Source: Thiobacillus sp. UBA2186
Lineage (GTDB): Bacteria; Pseudomonadota; Gammaproteobacteria; Burkholderiales; Thiobacillaceae
Assembly (NCBI GenBank): GCA_002327405.1
Contig: DCVO01000134.1
Coordinates: forward strand, 1 to 28,133
Length of the DNA: 28,133 nt
Reading direction: 5' to 3'
Each line of letters starts with the position of its first letter. The first letter of the stretch is position 1. The translations under genes were made by a program, and so were the position numbers. The notes below the pieces were generated by a model. That model was not told the origin of the DNA. It did no database searches and saw only the letters and a program-made list of their open reading frames with translations. Below, piece by piece: positions 9,401 to 14,581 of this stretch.

Positions 9401-9661
9401 CGAAATTTCACCGATAACTTCAACAACCCGAAGGTGCAGTTCGCGCAGAAGATCAAGCAACTTCAAGCCGATCTCAAGCGTGAGGACATCCGCCTGGAGT
9501 CGTTCCTGCTGTCACAGACGCATCGCAGTGAACTTCGCTGGCCTAAGCTTGGGGAGGCTGGCGTACAGGCGACGGCTGATGACTATCGGCAACACCACAT
9601 CCTCTTCGCGGTAGATAACCATCCGCAGTATGTGCGCGAGCTGGTTTCGGCGTTGACATGA
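6446..9661 (+). CDS. Type III Res-like DEAD/DEAH helicase with C-terminal PD-(D/E)XK-type nuclease
   Basis: A 1071-residue protein starting 30 bases after the DUF4276 stop; the ribosome-binding site is weak. Walker A is GSGKT at residues 161-165 (context FWMATGSGKTLL) and motif II is DEGH at 262-265. Late in the protein, GFRPDFILW (Pro963-Asp964) followed by FIDPKG (Asp981 to Lys983) fits a PD-(D/E)XK endonuclease core, placed C-terminally as in type III Res subunits. Together with the methylase upstream it would form the cleavage arm of a restriction system. Unlike a textbook type III pair, mod and res are separated here by an ATPase and a DUF4276 gene and preceded by a second helicase. Confidence 0.92.
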   Translation: MATHFADKLVLARWTLAQFGVDDFERISAMLKAPEFEGWAEDGGTKYVQQLVARLPRGGTNGRTLSDDQLREYDGNIVAHWKHITRHRNLHGQTLYPLYFQYLGLLVTEMYLDRYFRDGDSLVASLNIAVADYNRDVPARDQFTQYTVDDLNKLAFWMATGSGKTLLMHCHIRQYLHYLGKAGRRQALNRIILLTPNEGLSRQHREEFELSGMEAEFYDRQGGTLFTGRGVDIIDIHKLRETSGEKTVAIDTFEGNNLVLVDEGHRGSGGEEWMDKRARLCAQGFSFEYSATFGQAIKAASGTKQKALTQTYAKCILFDYSYKFFYDDGYGKDFNILNLAEEKEEETRPLYLTACLLSFYQQCRRFADGGSQLVPYLLESPLMVFVGGSVTGQRQTQEDTDLVLILKFLAAFIADRAETERRLRKLLARQDGLVAGGQRVFERLFPYMEQLYKPDQAGELFSDILRYVFNAPGGGQLHIMRLMGAEGEIGLRVGENEWFGVVNVGDAKKLCDLCAERKGGDEHYVVEDLSFSGSLFEEIKRPGSPIRLLAGAKKFTEGWSSWRVSSMGLMNVGRKEGSEIIQLFGRGVRLKGFRFKLKRSSALDAMDLQGDGGLVNHPEHIELLETLNIFGIRSDYMKEFEDYLEEEGVGEDERREVIFLPTIKLPEFDQEKVQLHVIRPKAEMPDFKKTVRLKLESLEGRLNNKVIADWYPRLQKRTSREAGGAAAVALNQEPLRNEHLAFLSWETIWFELERYKRDKAYYNIVFSPAALRELCKSSWWYELFIPPGYLEFRGLDQRLLWQDIAAHLLKGYLDRFCQFHKREFEAPYLEYQVLRPADELVLNQYQILVKKSEKQLIKRLRDLAEKFKAGEFEAFSFDKLSIFQATRHLYQPLIHLSHNGGEDALVKVVPTHLNEGEKRFVDDLEGFCKAEAKGMLADVELYLLRNHSSDKAIGFFTESGFRPDFILWLLKDGKQTIAFIDPKGMRNFTDNFNNPKVQFAQKIKQLQADLKREDIRLESFLLSQTHRSELRWPKLGEAGVQATADDYRQHHILFAVDNHPQYVRELVSALT

Positions 9662-9732
9662 TCGTGCCTCATGTCACGGAGTGCTACCCCTGGCCCAGTT
9701 ACTGATGGAATACACTGCGAGGCGCTGCAACA

Positions 9733-9870
9733 ATGACCAACACCTTTAACGTCTATTGCGACGAATCCTGCCACCTGGAAAACGATCACCAGAAGGCGAT
9801 GGTGCTCGGTGTGGTCTGGTGCTCGCTGGTATCGCTGCTTCCCGTGCCTGAAACGGTAAGGATCACCTGA
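9733..9870 (+). pseudogene. N-terminal stub of a DUF3800 protein
   Basis: A 45-codon reading frame begins MTNTFNVYCDESCHLEND and continues QKAMVLGVVWC, which matches the usual N-terminus of DUF3800 proteins (Y-x-DES motif). It then runs into an unrelated tail and stops at 9868. Family members are normally about 200-300 residues, so this is a truncated remnant. It stands two bases before the ATG of an intact but clearly different DUF3800 gene, suggesting replacement of one copy by another through deletion or recombination near 9825. It is too short to be a functional member. Confidence 0.68.
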
Positions 9871-9872
9871 CC

Positions 9873-10673
9873 ATGAATCCCAGCTTCGTGGTTTACATCG
9901 ACGAATCCGGCGATGAAGGCTTTGTCTTCAATGGCGACGGCAGCGGGAGTTCGCGCTGGTTCGTGCTCTCTGCGGCGGTCATCCGCAAGGTGAACGACTT
10001 GCAAATGGTCTCGTGCCTGAAGGATGTGCGCGAGGTACTGGGCAAGCCGCCGAAAACGCCGCTGCACTTCGTGGATTTGAAGCACGAGCAGCGGGTTCCT
10101 TATATCCGGCGGGTGGGCGAGTTGCCTATCCGCACGGTAAATGTGCTGGTGCACAAGCCGCTGATTGCCGAACCCGAGAAGTTCCAGAACACCAAGTACC
10201 TGCTTTACCGCTACGCCACGCGCATGTTGCTGGAGCGGGTCTCATGGCTGTGCCGGGATCAGCGTCGTGCCGATGAAGGTGATGGGTTCGCGGAGATCAT
10301 TTTTTCGAACCGCAGCAATATGTCTTACGACGATATTCGCGACTATTTGCGCCTGTTGATTCGCCAGCACGGCGATGATCCGCAGAAAGTGCAGATCGAC
10401 CCCACCGTGATCGACCCGGAGCGGATTCGTTCAGTGGAGCACTTCAAATTGGCTGGGTTGCAGGTGGCGGATGCGGTGGCCTCTGGCTTTCACTTCGCAG
10501 TGAAGGTCAATCGCTACGGGGAAACCGAGACCGGTTATTTGCCGCACCTGAAGAAGACGCTTTATCGCCACGAGAAAAACGTGCTGGGTTACGGGATCAA
10601 GGTTTGGCCGGAGGATTTTGGCGCCCTGAAAGCAAAAGCCCCCGAGACCGTGAGTCTCGAGGGCTTGCTATGA
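9873..10673 (+). CDS. DUF3800 domain protein
   Basis: A 266-residue protein starting MNPSFVVYIDESGDEGF, with the Y-I-D-E-S motif that defines DUF3800. This family is frequent in defense islands and has been proposed to have an RNase H-like fold; its biochemical role is not settled. A later stretch with an HFKLAGLQVADAVASG segment fits the conserved C-terminal Asp region of the family (LQxAD). The AAGG upstream serves as ribosome-binding site. It closes the + strand defense operon. The last codons are built into a strong hairpin (10636-10666), so the coding end and the transcription stop seem to coincide. Confidence 0.82.
   Translation: MNPSFVVYIDESGDEGFVFNGDGSGSSRWFVLSAAVIRKVNDLQMVSCLKDVREVLGKPPKTPLHFVDLKHEQRVPYIRRVGELPIRTVNVLVHKPLIAEPEKFQNTKYLLYRYATRMLLERVSWLCRDQRRADEGDGFAEIIFSNRSNMSYDDIRDYLRLLIRQHGDDPQKVQIDPTVIDPERIRSVEHFKLAGLQVADAVASGFHFAVKVNRYGETETGYLPHLKKTLYRHEKNVLGYGIKVWPEDFGALKAKAPETVSLEGLL
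10636..10666. terminator. Hairpin inside the 3' end of the DUF3800 gene, probable - strand or bidirectional terminator
   Basis: Arms AAGCCCCCGAGAC and GTCTCGAGGGCTT pair over 13 positions with one mismatch around the loop CGTGA. On the - strand the stem is followed by GGCTTTTGC, so it could end transcripts coming from the small gene at 10802-10963. On the + strand only TT follows. The stem lies wholly within codons of the DUF3800 gene. Confidence 0.55.
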
Positions 10674-10801
10674 TCTATGGCCCCAGGAACCGAGGATCCC
10701 ACCCATTCGGGCTGCCACTTGCAAGAAGCGGCCTCTACCTTTCCTGCGCTTGCCGGTGCCCAGTATTTCATAGGGTGGGGAGTTTTGGCAAGAACAGCGT
10801 G

Positions 10802-10963
10802 TTAATCCCAGTTCTTCGGGTCGTTCGTTACCTTCTGACCGAACGAACTCGGCGCGATGTTCAGCCACCCCTTGTTCTCGTTCTCCGGTTGTTCCGGCTG
10901 GGGTTTTTCGGCTTGCGGCTGCTCTGGCTTCGGATTCTGTTCCAGGGTAGTTGTGTTGTTCAT
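10802..10963 (-). CDS. Small Pro/Gln/Glu-rich protein of unknown function (53 aa)
   Basis: Reading the - strand from ATG at 10963, with AAGGA 7 bases upstream, gives 53 residues ending at TAA (10804-10802). The N-terminal half is low-complexity with a PKPEQPQAEKPQPEQPEN pattern; the C-terminal half (GWLNIAPSSFGQKVTND, then PKNWD) looks like a compact conserved motif with two Trp. There is no signal peptide or membrane segment. A plausible promoter (TTGCTC, 18 bases, TACATA) lies upstream in the divergent region shared with the gene at 11064. I do not recognise the family. Good ribosome-binding site, promoter and non-random composition argue that it is real. Confidence 0.6.
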   Translation of the reverse strand: MNNTTTLEQNPKPEQPQAEKPQPEQPENENKGWLNIAPSSFGQKVTNDPKNWD

Positions 10964-10982
10964 TTCTGATTCCTTGGTTCTT

Positions 10983-11045
10983 TATGTACCATTAAGTCGC
11001 CATTTTGAGCAATTTTCCCCCTCAAAACCAGGGGCATGATATAAC
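10983..11045. promoter_or_regulatory. Divergent promoter region with operator-like inverted repeat
   Basis: A perfect inverted repeat TTTTGAG-N11-CTCAAAA lies at 11003-11027. On the - strand TTGCTC (11012-11007), 18 bases and TACATA (10988-10983) form a plausible sigma70 promoter for the 53-residue gene; the left repeat arm overlaps its -35. On the + strand a TATAAC at 11040-11045 could be the -10 for the gene at 11064, though its -35 is poor. The repeat is well placed for a shared regulator. Confidence 0.42.
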
Positions 11046-11063
11046 CATTATGCAGAGGGTAGC

Positions 11064-11786
11064 ATGCGAAGCATTTACGACCTTGATCCAATTCGAATCC
11101 CCGTCAAGCTAGTGGATGGTCAGTGGGAGTATTTCTACGGAGGTGGTCTTCCGATTAAAAACGGTACGGTCGGCGATTTGGTCGTCGACAGGTCCAGCAT
11201 CGAAGACAGGAAATTCCTGGCAAATCTCAAGCGCATTAGCAAACACAAAATCCTTGAATCCGGTACGCCGCTGTTGGTCGCGGTTACCGTAAAGCCCCCA
11301 CTGGACATTGAAAAGAAGTTGAAAGACCACCTGTTGCCAATGGGCAGTGCGGGACCAAAGCTAGGTGATGCCTATTACCGAACTCCTCGCTCAGCCGATA
11401 CCAGATTCGTTGAAATTTCCATCGGCGGGCCAACGGAGAGACAAAAACGCCATGACCCAAACGAAAAAGGCGGCGTCTGGCTACAAGTCGAAGGTCTCAT
11501 TCCAAAAGGGGTATCCTCCAGCACCATTAAGCTTCCCGAGGGGGTGTCGGATCGCCCCGCTGACAGCCTGAATCATGCATTCACGCTACTTTCTGAGCGA
11601 TACGAGCCTTGGCGTAAGTCCCACACCGGAAACATATACGACCGCATGCTGTACAAGGAAAGCAACGATAAATGGTATCCGCTCAATGTCTTGCGGGATG
11701 CAGCCATCGCGAGTGATGAGCACCAGTTCATCCGTAGTCGATGGGAACAGATTGCGGGGATTATCAGCCTGCAGAACGATAGGTAA
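11064..11786 (+). CDS. Protein of unknown function upstream of a Sir2 gene
   Basis: A 240-residue protein starting at ATG 11064 with GAGG upstream. I recognise no domain. It is a soluble, mixed-charge sequence without signal peptide or membrane segments. Visible features are an N-terminal QWEYFYGGGLP segment, a GGPTERQKRHDPNEKGG loop and a C-terminal part rich in aromatic and charged residues (GNIYDRMLYKESNDKWYPLN). Base composition is lower in GC than the defense operon and the core genes, suggesting separate acquisition. The next gene is a Sir2-family protein 60 bases on in the same direction, so the two may be a functional pair. Function unknown. Confidence 0.7.
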   Translation: MRSIYDLDPIRIPVKLVDGQWEYFYGGGLPIKNGTVGDLVVDRSSIEDRKFLANLKRISKHKILESGTPLLVAVTVKPPLDIEKKLKDHLLPMGSAGPKLGDAYYRTPRSADTRFVEISIGGPTERQKRHDPNEKGGVWLQVEGLIPKGVSSSTIKLPEGVSDRPADSLNHAFTLLSERYEPWRKSHTGNIYDRMLYKESNDKWYPLNVLRDAAIASDEHQFIRSRWEQIAGIISLQNDR

Positions 11787-11846
11787 TCTGCCTATTGTTG
11801 GCACTGCTGGGAATGGCCACTTAGGGCACACTTAGTCGCCCCCAAA

Positions 11847-12668
11847 ATGAGCCTAGTCACAGAAAACATTCAAATTGCAGCCGATGTCATCAACGGCGCG
11901 GACGGGCTGCTCATCACGGCCGGTGCTGGCATGGGTGTCGATTCGGGTCTTCCGGATTTCCGGGGCGCCGAAGGCTTCTGGAAAGCCTACCCCGCCCTGC
12001 GACAGGCCGGCATCAATTTTCAGACCATCGCCAGCCCCGGCACCTTCCGCAGCGACCCTGCCCTCGCGTGGGGGTTCTATGGCCACCGGCTGAAACTGTA
12101 CCGGGAAACCATCCCGCATCAGGGCTTCGACATCCTGCGTGATTTCGCCCTGTTCATGGATCACGGGGCATTTGTATTCACCAGCAACGTGGATGGCCAG
12201 TTCCAGAAAGCCGGCTTCGGCAACGGCCAGGTGGCTGAGTGCCATGGTTCCCTCCATCGTCTGCAATGCCTGGAAGGCTGCATGGGCGACATCTGGCCAG
12301 CCAGGGACTTTCAGCCGGAAGTGGATACTGTTCATTGCCGCCTGTTGAATGACCCGCCCCGCTGCCAGTGGTGCGGCAGCATCGCCCGGCCAAATATCCT
12401 GATGTTCGGGGACGCCGGCTGGCTCGATTATCGTTTCCGCGAGCAGGAAGCCAACTTGCTGCAATGGCTCGCCAAGGTGAAGCGGCTGGCGATCATTGAA
12501 ATCGGCGCGGGAACGTCGATCCCGTCAGTGCGGCATTTTGGGGAGTTTCAGGAGGGCTTTCTGATACGGATCAATCCACGTGAGGCCGAGCTATCCAAAG
12601 GACGCCGGGGAATAAGCCTGGAACTGCCTGCCTTGCAGGCATTGGAACTGATCGCTGAGGCGATTTAG
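11847..12668 (+). CDS. Sir2-family NAD+-dependent protein (sirtuin)
   Basis: The 273-residue product carries the sirtuin NAD-binding motif GAG...SGLPDFRG (residues 26-40), the TSNVDG motif (112-117, usually TQNxDG) and catalytic His133. Cys141/Cys145 and Cys173/Cys176 form a complete zinc-ribbon set. This is the full catalytic equipment of a protein deacetylase/NAD+-consuming enzyme, with no fused effector or sensor domain. Free-standing sirtuins serve metabolic deacylation, but Sir2 domains are also used as NADase effectors in phage defense. Its position at the end of a defense island next to an unknown gene leaves both readings open. The Gln-to-Ser change in TQN is a modest deviation. Confidence 0.9.
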   Translation: MSLVTENIQIAADVINGADGLLITAGAGMGVDSGLPDFRGAEGFWKAYPALRQAGINFQTIASPGTFRSDPALAWGFYGHRLKLYRETIPHQGFDILRDFALFMDHGAFVFTSNVDGQFQKAGFGNGQVAECHGSLHRLQCLEGCMGDIWPARDFQPEVDTVHCRLLNDPPRCQWCGSIARPNILMFGDAGWLDYRFREQEANLLQWLAKVKRLAIIEIGAGTSIPSVRHFGEFQEGFLIRINPREAELSKGRRGISLELPALQALELIAEAI

Positions 12669-12732
12669 GCAAACCCCATTAGGGACATTTGAGGCGTTTC
12701 AACTTTGAGTATCCAGAGACATCCAACCACTT

Positions 12733-12754
12733 TGGGGGTATTTCTGGGGGTATC
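12733..12754. repeat. G-rich direct repeats resembling integrase arm-type sites (copy 1)
   Basis: TGGGGGTATTTCTGGGGG followed by TATC contains two TGGGGGTAT-like units spaced 11 bases apart. Such G-rich tandem motifs next to a tRNA/tmRNA 3' end resemble the integrase arm-binding sites at ends of integrative elements. The 17-base string TGGGGGTATTTCTGGGG recurs at 14119-14135, again about 65-80 bases before a T-arm. No integrase gene is in the window, so the role is inferred. Confidence 0.5.
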
Positions 12755-12794
12755 TTTGGAAATCAAACTTTCTTGAAAACGACTTAATCCACGC

Positions 12795-12842
12795 ATTTAC
12801 AGGGCATGCATGGAAGCGGGTTCGATTCCCCCCGGCCCACCA
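12795..12842 (+). repeat. tRNA/tmRNA 3'-end fragment, probable attachment-site scar (repeat R1 start)
   Basis: The segment has GCGGGTTCGATTCCCCCC (T-arm type) running into GGCCCACCA (acceptor/CCA type). It aligns over about 45 bases with the tmRNA 3' fragment at 15448-15491, including the preceding AGGGCnTGC, but with several substitutions. No full tRNA or tmRNA body precedes it, so it is not a gene. I read it as a diverged copy of an ssrA attachment site. Confidence 0.6.
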
Positions 12843-12845
12843 TCG

Positions 12846-12880
12846 AACTCAAACGCCACCCTTGCGGTGGCGTTTGAGTT
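12846..12880 (+). terminator. Perfect 15-bp hairpin with CTTGC loop (R1a)
   Basis: Arms AACTCAAACGCCACC and GGTGGCGTTTGAGTT pair perfectly around CTTGC. It directly follows the CCA-like end, as a tmRNA or tRNA terminator would, but has no clean T-run. Its tip CACCCTTGCGGTG is shared with the hairpins at 14226-14260 and, in variant form, at 13021-13065, 17592-17604 and 18661-18677. Confidence 0.6.
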
Positions 12881-13020
12881 TGTGGGGCCGGTTGGGATGA
12901 GAACCCGCCATCGGGTTCGCGGAGCGAGCACTGCTCGCGACGGACAGCCGAAGGCTGGGCCCGAAGGGCCGAGGGTTGCGGGAGGCAACCGCAACCCGAG
13001 CAATCCCCCCGGCTCCACCA

Positions 13021-13065
13021 CCAAAAGCAAATGGCTCACCCTTGTGGTGGGCCATTTGTTTTTGG
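13021..13065 (+). terminator. Long hairpin with CTTGT loop (R1b)
   Basis: Arms 13021-13040 and 13046-13065 pair almost throughout (CAAATGGCTCACC with GGTGGGCCATTTG, one G-T pair, extended by CCAAAA with TTTTGG). The loop is CTTGT. It follows a second CCGGCTCCACCA end, repeating the order CCA-end then hairpin seen at 12834-12880. The right arm recurs at 17601-17613. Confidence 0.55.
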
Positions 13066-13187
13066 TTTGTGCGATTTGGCGGGGATCGAACCCGCGGGAC
13101 GCGTGGGAAGCTCAGTTTCCTGCCAAAGGTCCGTTTACACAAAATTCAGGACAGGCCTGACCGAGAACGGAGCGGAGAACGCAAGAC

Positions 13188-13216
13188 TTGTCAGGACGGC
13201 GTCCGGACAATAAAAT
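13188..13216 (+). promoter_or_regulatory. Promoter and operator of the DUF1778/GNAT module
   Basis: TTGTCA (13188-13193), a 17-base spacer and TAAAAT (13211-13216) form a strong sigma70 promoter. The palindrome TTGTCAGGAC-GGC-GTCCGGACAA (13188-13210, one mismatch) covers the -35 and the whole spacer, the expected place for autorepression by a ribbon-helix-helix antitoxin. A second short palindrome, TCAGG-N5-CCTGA, lies at 13146-13160. Confidence 0.7.
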
Positions 13217-13246
13217 AAACTCATCAACAGTCAGAAGGGGCATGCC

Positions 13247-13525
13247 ATGAGCACCCAGAATTTTTCCAAGACCGAACGCATCGATGTCCGCGCAAGCCAG
13301 CCGGTCAAACAGCTGCTGCAGGAAGCCGCGCGCGCTTGCCACAAGAACGTCAGCGAGTTTCTGCTCGACGCGGGCGTGACGGCGGCCGCGCAAACGCTGG
13401 CGGATCGTCGCCAGTTCGTGCTGAGTGAGGCGCAGTGGCAGGCGTTCCAGGAAGCGCTGGATCGTCCGGTGCAGAGCAAGCCGCGCCTGAAGAAGCTGCT
13501 GCGCGAACCCGGAGTGCTGGGTTGA
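13247..13525 (+). CDS. DUF1778 (TacA-type) ribbon-helix-helix antitoxin
   Basis: A 92-residue protein with AAGGGG 6 bases upstream of ATG 13247. It shows the DUF1778 pattern: an N-terminal RIDVRAS strand, a helix-turn-helix-like pair (VKQLLQEAARAC and NVSEFLLDAGVTAA) and a C-terminal tail (about residues 65-92) that binds and blocks the toxin. The GNAT toxin follows with a four-base overlap (TTGA), the normal arrangement. It should repress its own promoter at the palindrome at 13188-13210. The module sits between repeats R1 and R2. Confidence 0.93.
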   Translation: MSTQNFSKTERIDVRASQPVKQLLQEAARACHKNVSEFLLDAGVTAAAQTLADRRQFVLSEAQWQAFQEALDRPVQSKPRLKKLLREPGVLG

Positions 13526-14022
13526 GCGGTGGCTACTCGGCCGTTCGCAAACTTGCGGCAACGGATCGCGTCGATGGCTTCGACTGCGGCCAGGCCGCGC
13601 TGAACCAGTTCCTGCAGCGCTACGCGCTCGTCAACCAGAAGGCCAACAGCGCGCAGACCTACGTCTGCTGCCAGGGCGATGTTGTGGTCGGCTTCTACAG
13701 CCTCGCCGTCGGCAGCGTCGATCCTGAGGCCGCGCCTTCAAGGGTGATGAAGGGTTTGGCGCGTCATCCTGTCCCGGTGATGATCCTGGCCCGACTCGCG
13801 GTGGACAAGGAGCATCAGCGCAAGGGCCTGGGCCAGGCACTGCTCAAGGATGCCCTGCTGCGCACGGCGCAGGCCGCCGACATCGCCGGTATCCGCTGCC
13901 TGCTGGTACATGCCAAGGACGACGCGGCGCGTCAATGGTACGAGTCCTGGGGGCTCGAACCCAGCCCGACCGACCCGTATCACCTGTTCCTGATGCTCAA
14001 GGACCTCAAGAGCTTGCTGTAG
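13522..14022 (+). CDS. GNAT acetyltransferase toxin (TacT-type)
   Basis: The start TTG 13522 overlaps the antitoxin stop (TTGA), giving 166 residues; upstream in-frame codons lie inside the antitoxin gene and give a low-complexity leader that does not fit the family. The acetyl-CoA loop is Gln99-Arg-Lys-Gly-Leu-Gly104, preceded by the ARLAVDKEHQ strand. A C-terminal AARQWYESWGLEP matches family members, which place a catalytic Tyr here. TacT toxins acetylate the amino group of aminoacyl-tRNA and block translation. Everything needed for activity appears to be present. Confidence 0.92.
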   Translation: MSGGYSAVRKLAATDRVDGFDCGQAALNQFLQRYALVNQKANSAQTYVCCQGDVVVGFYSLAVGSVDPEAAPSRVMKGLARHPVPVMILARLAVDKEHQRKGLGQALLKDALLRTAQAADIAGIRCLLVHAKDDAARQWYESWGLEPSPTDPYHLFLMLKDLKSLL

Positions 14023-14118
14023 GCGTCGCGAGCACCATCTACGCGACGGCTCGGCCGGCCATGAGAGGTTGATGGAGCGCGCGCAGACTTCGAGTTGTCC
14101 AGCAACGGCCGGAGACGC

Positions 14119-14136
14119 TGGGGGTATTTCTGGGGT
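14119..14136. repeat. G-rich direct repeats resembling integrase arm-type sites (copy 2)
   Basis: TGGGGGTATTTCTGGGG is identical over 17 bases to the copy at 12733-12749. The following bases (CTTTTGAAAAGCAAAC here, CTTTGGAAATCAAAC there) are also related. It lies about 65 bases before the T-arm of repeat R2, as copy 1 does before R1. Confidence 0.5.
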
Positions 14137-14201
14137 GCTTTTGAAAAGCAAACCCTATTTAATATTGGGCATTTCCAGTCTTAACGCGGCTTTGGCGCTA
14201 T

Positions 14202-14400
14202 CCGGTTCGATTCCCGCCGCCAACCAACACAAACGCCACCCTTGCGGTGGCGTTTGTGTTTGTACATCTGGCCTGGATGAGAACCCCCAGGACGGGGGGC
14301 GAACACAGGGTTTCGCAAAGCACAACTTTGCGCTGTGCGAACCGCTCGCGCATACCGGCGCGAGCGCGGATGGCCGGGCCAGATTCCCACCGGCTCCATC
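14202..14400 (+). repeat. Composite structured repeat R2 (T-arm, hairpin, variable domain, CCA-like end)
   Basis: The order matches R1: a T-arm-like CCGGTTCGATTCCCGCCG with CCAACCA (14202-14226), a perfect 15-bp hairpin (14226-14260), GGATGAGAACCC (14275-14286), short hairpins (for example CGCAAAG-cacaa-CTTTGCG and CGCTCGCGC-N5-GCGCGAGCG), then CCACCGGCTCCATCA. ATCTGGCC (14266-14273) can pair with GGCCAGAT (14377-14384), closing the variable domain. The interior is almost unrelated in sequence to R1 while the frame around it is conserved. There is no credible gene inside. Confidence 0.55.
14226..14260 (+). terminator. Perfect 15-bp hairpin with CTTGC loop (R2)
   Basis: Arms AACACAAACGCCACC and GGTGGCGTTTGTGTT pair perfectly around CTTGC. 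Compared with the hairpin at 12846-12880, the fourth base of the left arm is A instead of T and its partner is T instead of A: a compensatory change that keeps the pair. Confidence 0.6.
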
Positions 14401-14523
14401 ATTACCCAAGGCTCGGATGCTCTCCGAGATTTATATACCCGCGAAGCGCCAAGGGGTCGCTGAGGTTCGCGTAATGGCACAGCAGTAAGGAAGCCGCGCT
14501 GAATCTGATCAAATCAGCATGGT

Positions 14524-14569
14524 TTGCACGCATTCCCCTGGGGTATTACAATTATTCATTACGTAATAC
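14524..14569 (+). promoter_or_regulatory. Promoter and operator of the AbrB/PIN module
   Basis: TTGCAC (14524-14529), 17 bases and TACAAT (14547-14552) form a good sigma70 promoter. Half-sites GTATTAC (14543-14549) and GTAATAC (14563-14569) form an inverted repeat, and ATTACGTAAT (14558-14567) is itself a perfect palindrome. These cover the -10 and start region, where an AbrB-type antitoxin would bind. AAGGAGG follows at 14571-14576. Confidence 0.65.
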
Positions 14570-14581
14570 AAAGGAGGTGTC

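Larger units (their letters stand above)
12816..13095. repeat. Composite structured repeat R1 bounded by inverted T-arm sequences
   Basis: A 280-base noncoding block. It opens with a sense T-arm (12816-12833) and closes with the same sequence inverted (13078-13095, GGCGGGGATCGAACCCGC), 16 of 18 positions matching. Inside are a perfect 15-bp hairpin (12846-12880), a run of short hairpins (for example CAGCC-gaa-GGCTG), a second CCA-like end (CCGGCTCCACCA at 13009-13020) and a 20-bp-class hairpin at 13021-13065. Segments GGGAT (12894-12898) and ATCCC (13003-13007) can pair and close the inner domain. No credible gene is present. Confidence 0.55.

Noticed and set aside
13069..13110. Possible tRNA gene on the - strand from GCGGGTTCGATCCCCGCC
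   Set aside because: Only a T-arm is present; there is no acceptor partner, anticodon arm or D-arm at the right distances.
12810..13160. Reading frames across repeat R1 encoding hypothetical-protein-like strings (for example WRGSNPR)
   Set aside because: These come from translating T-arm sequences and hairpins in a noncoding repeat.
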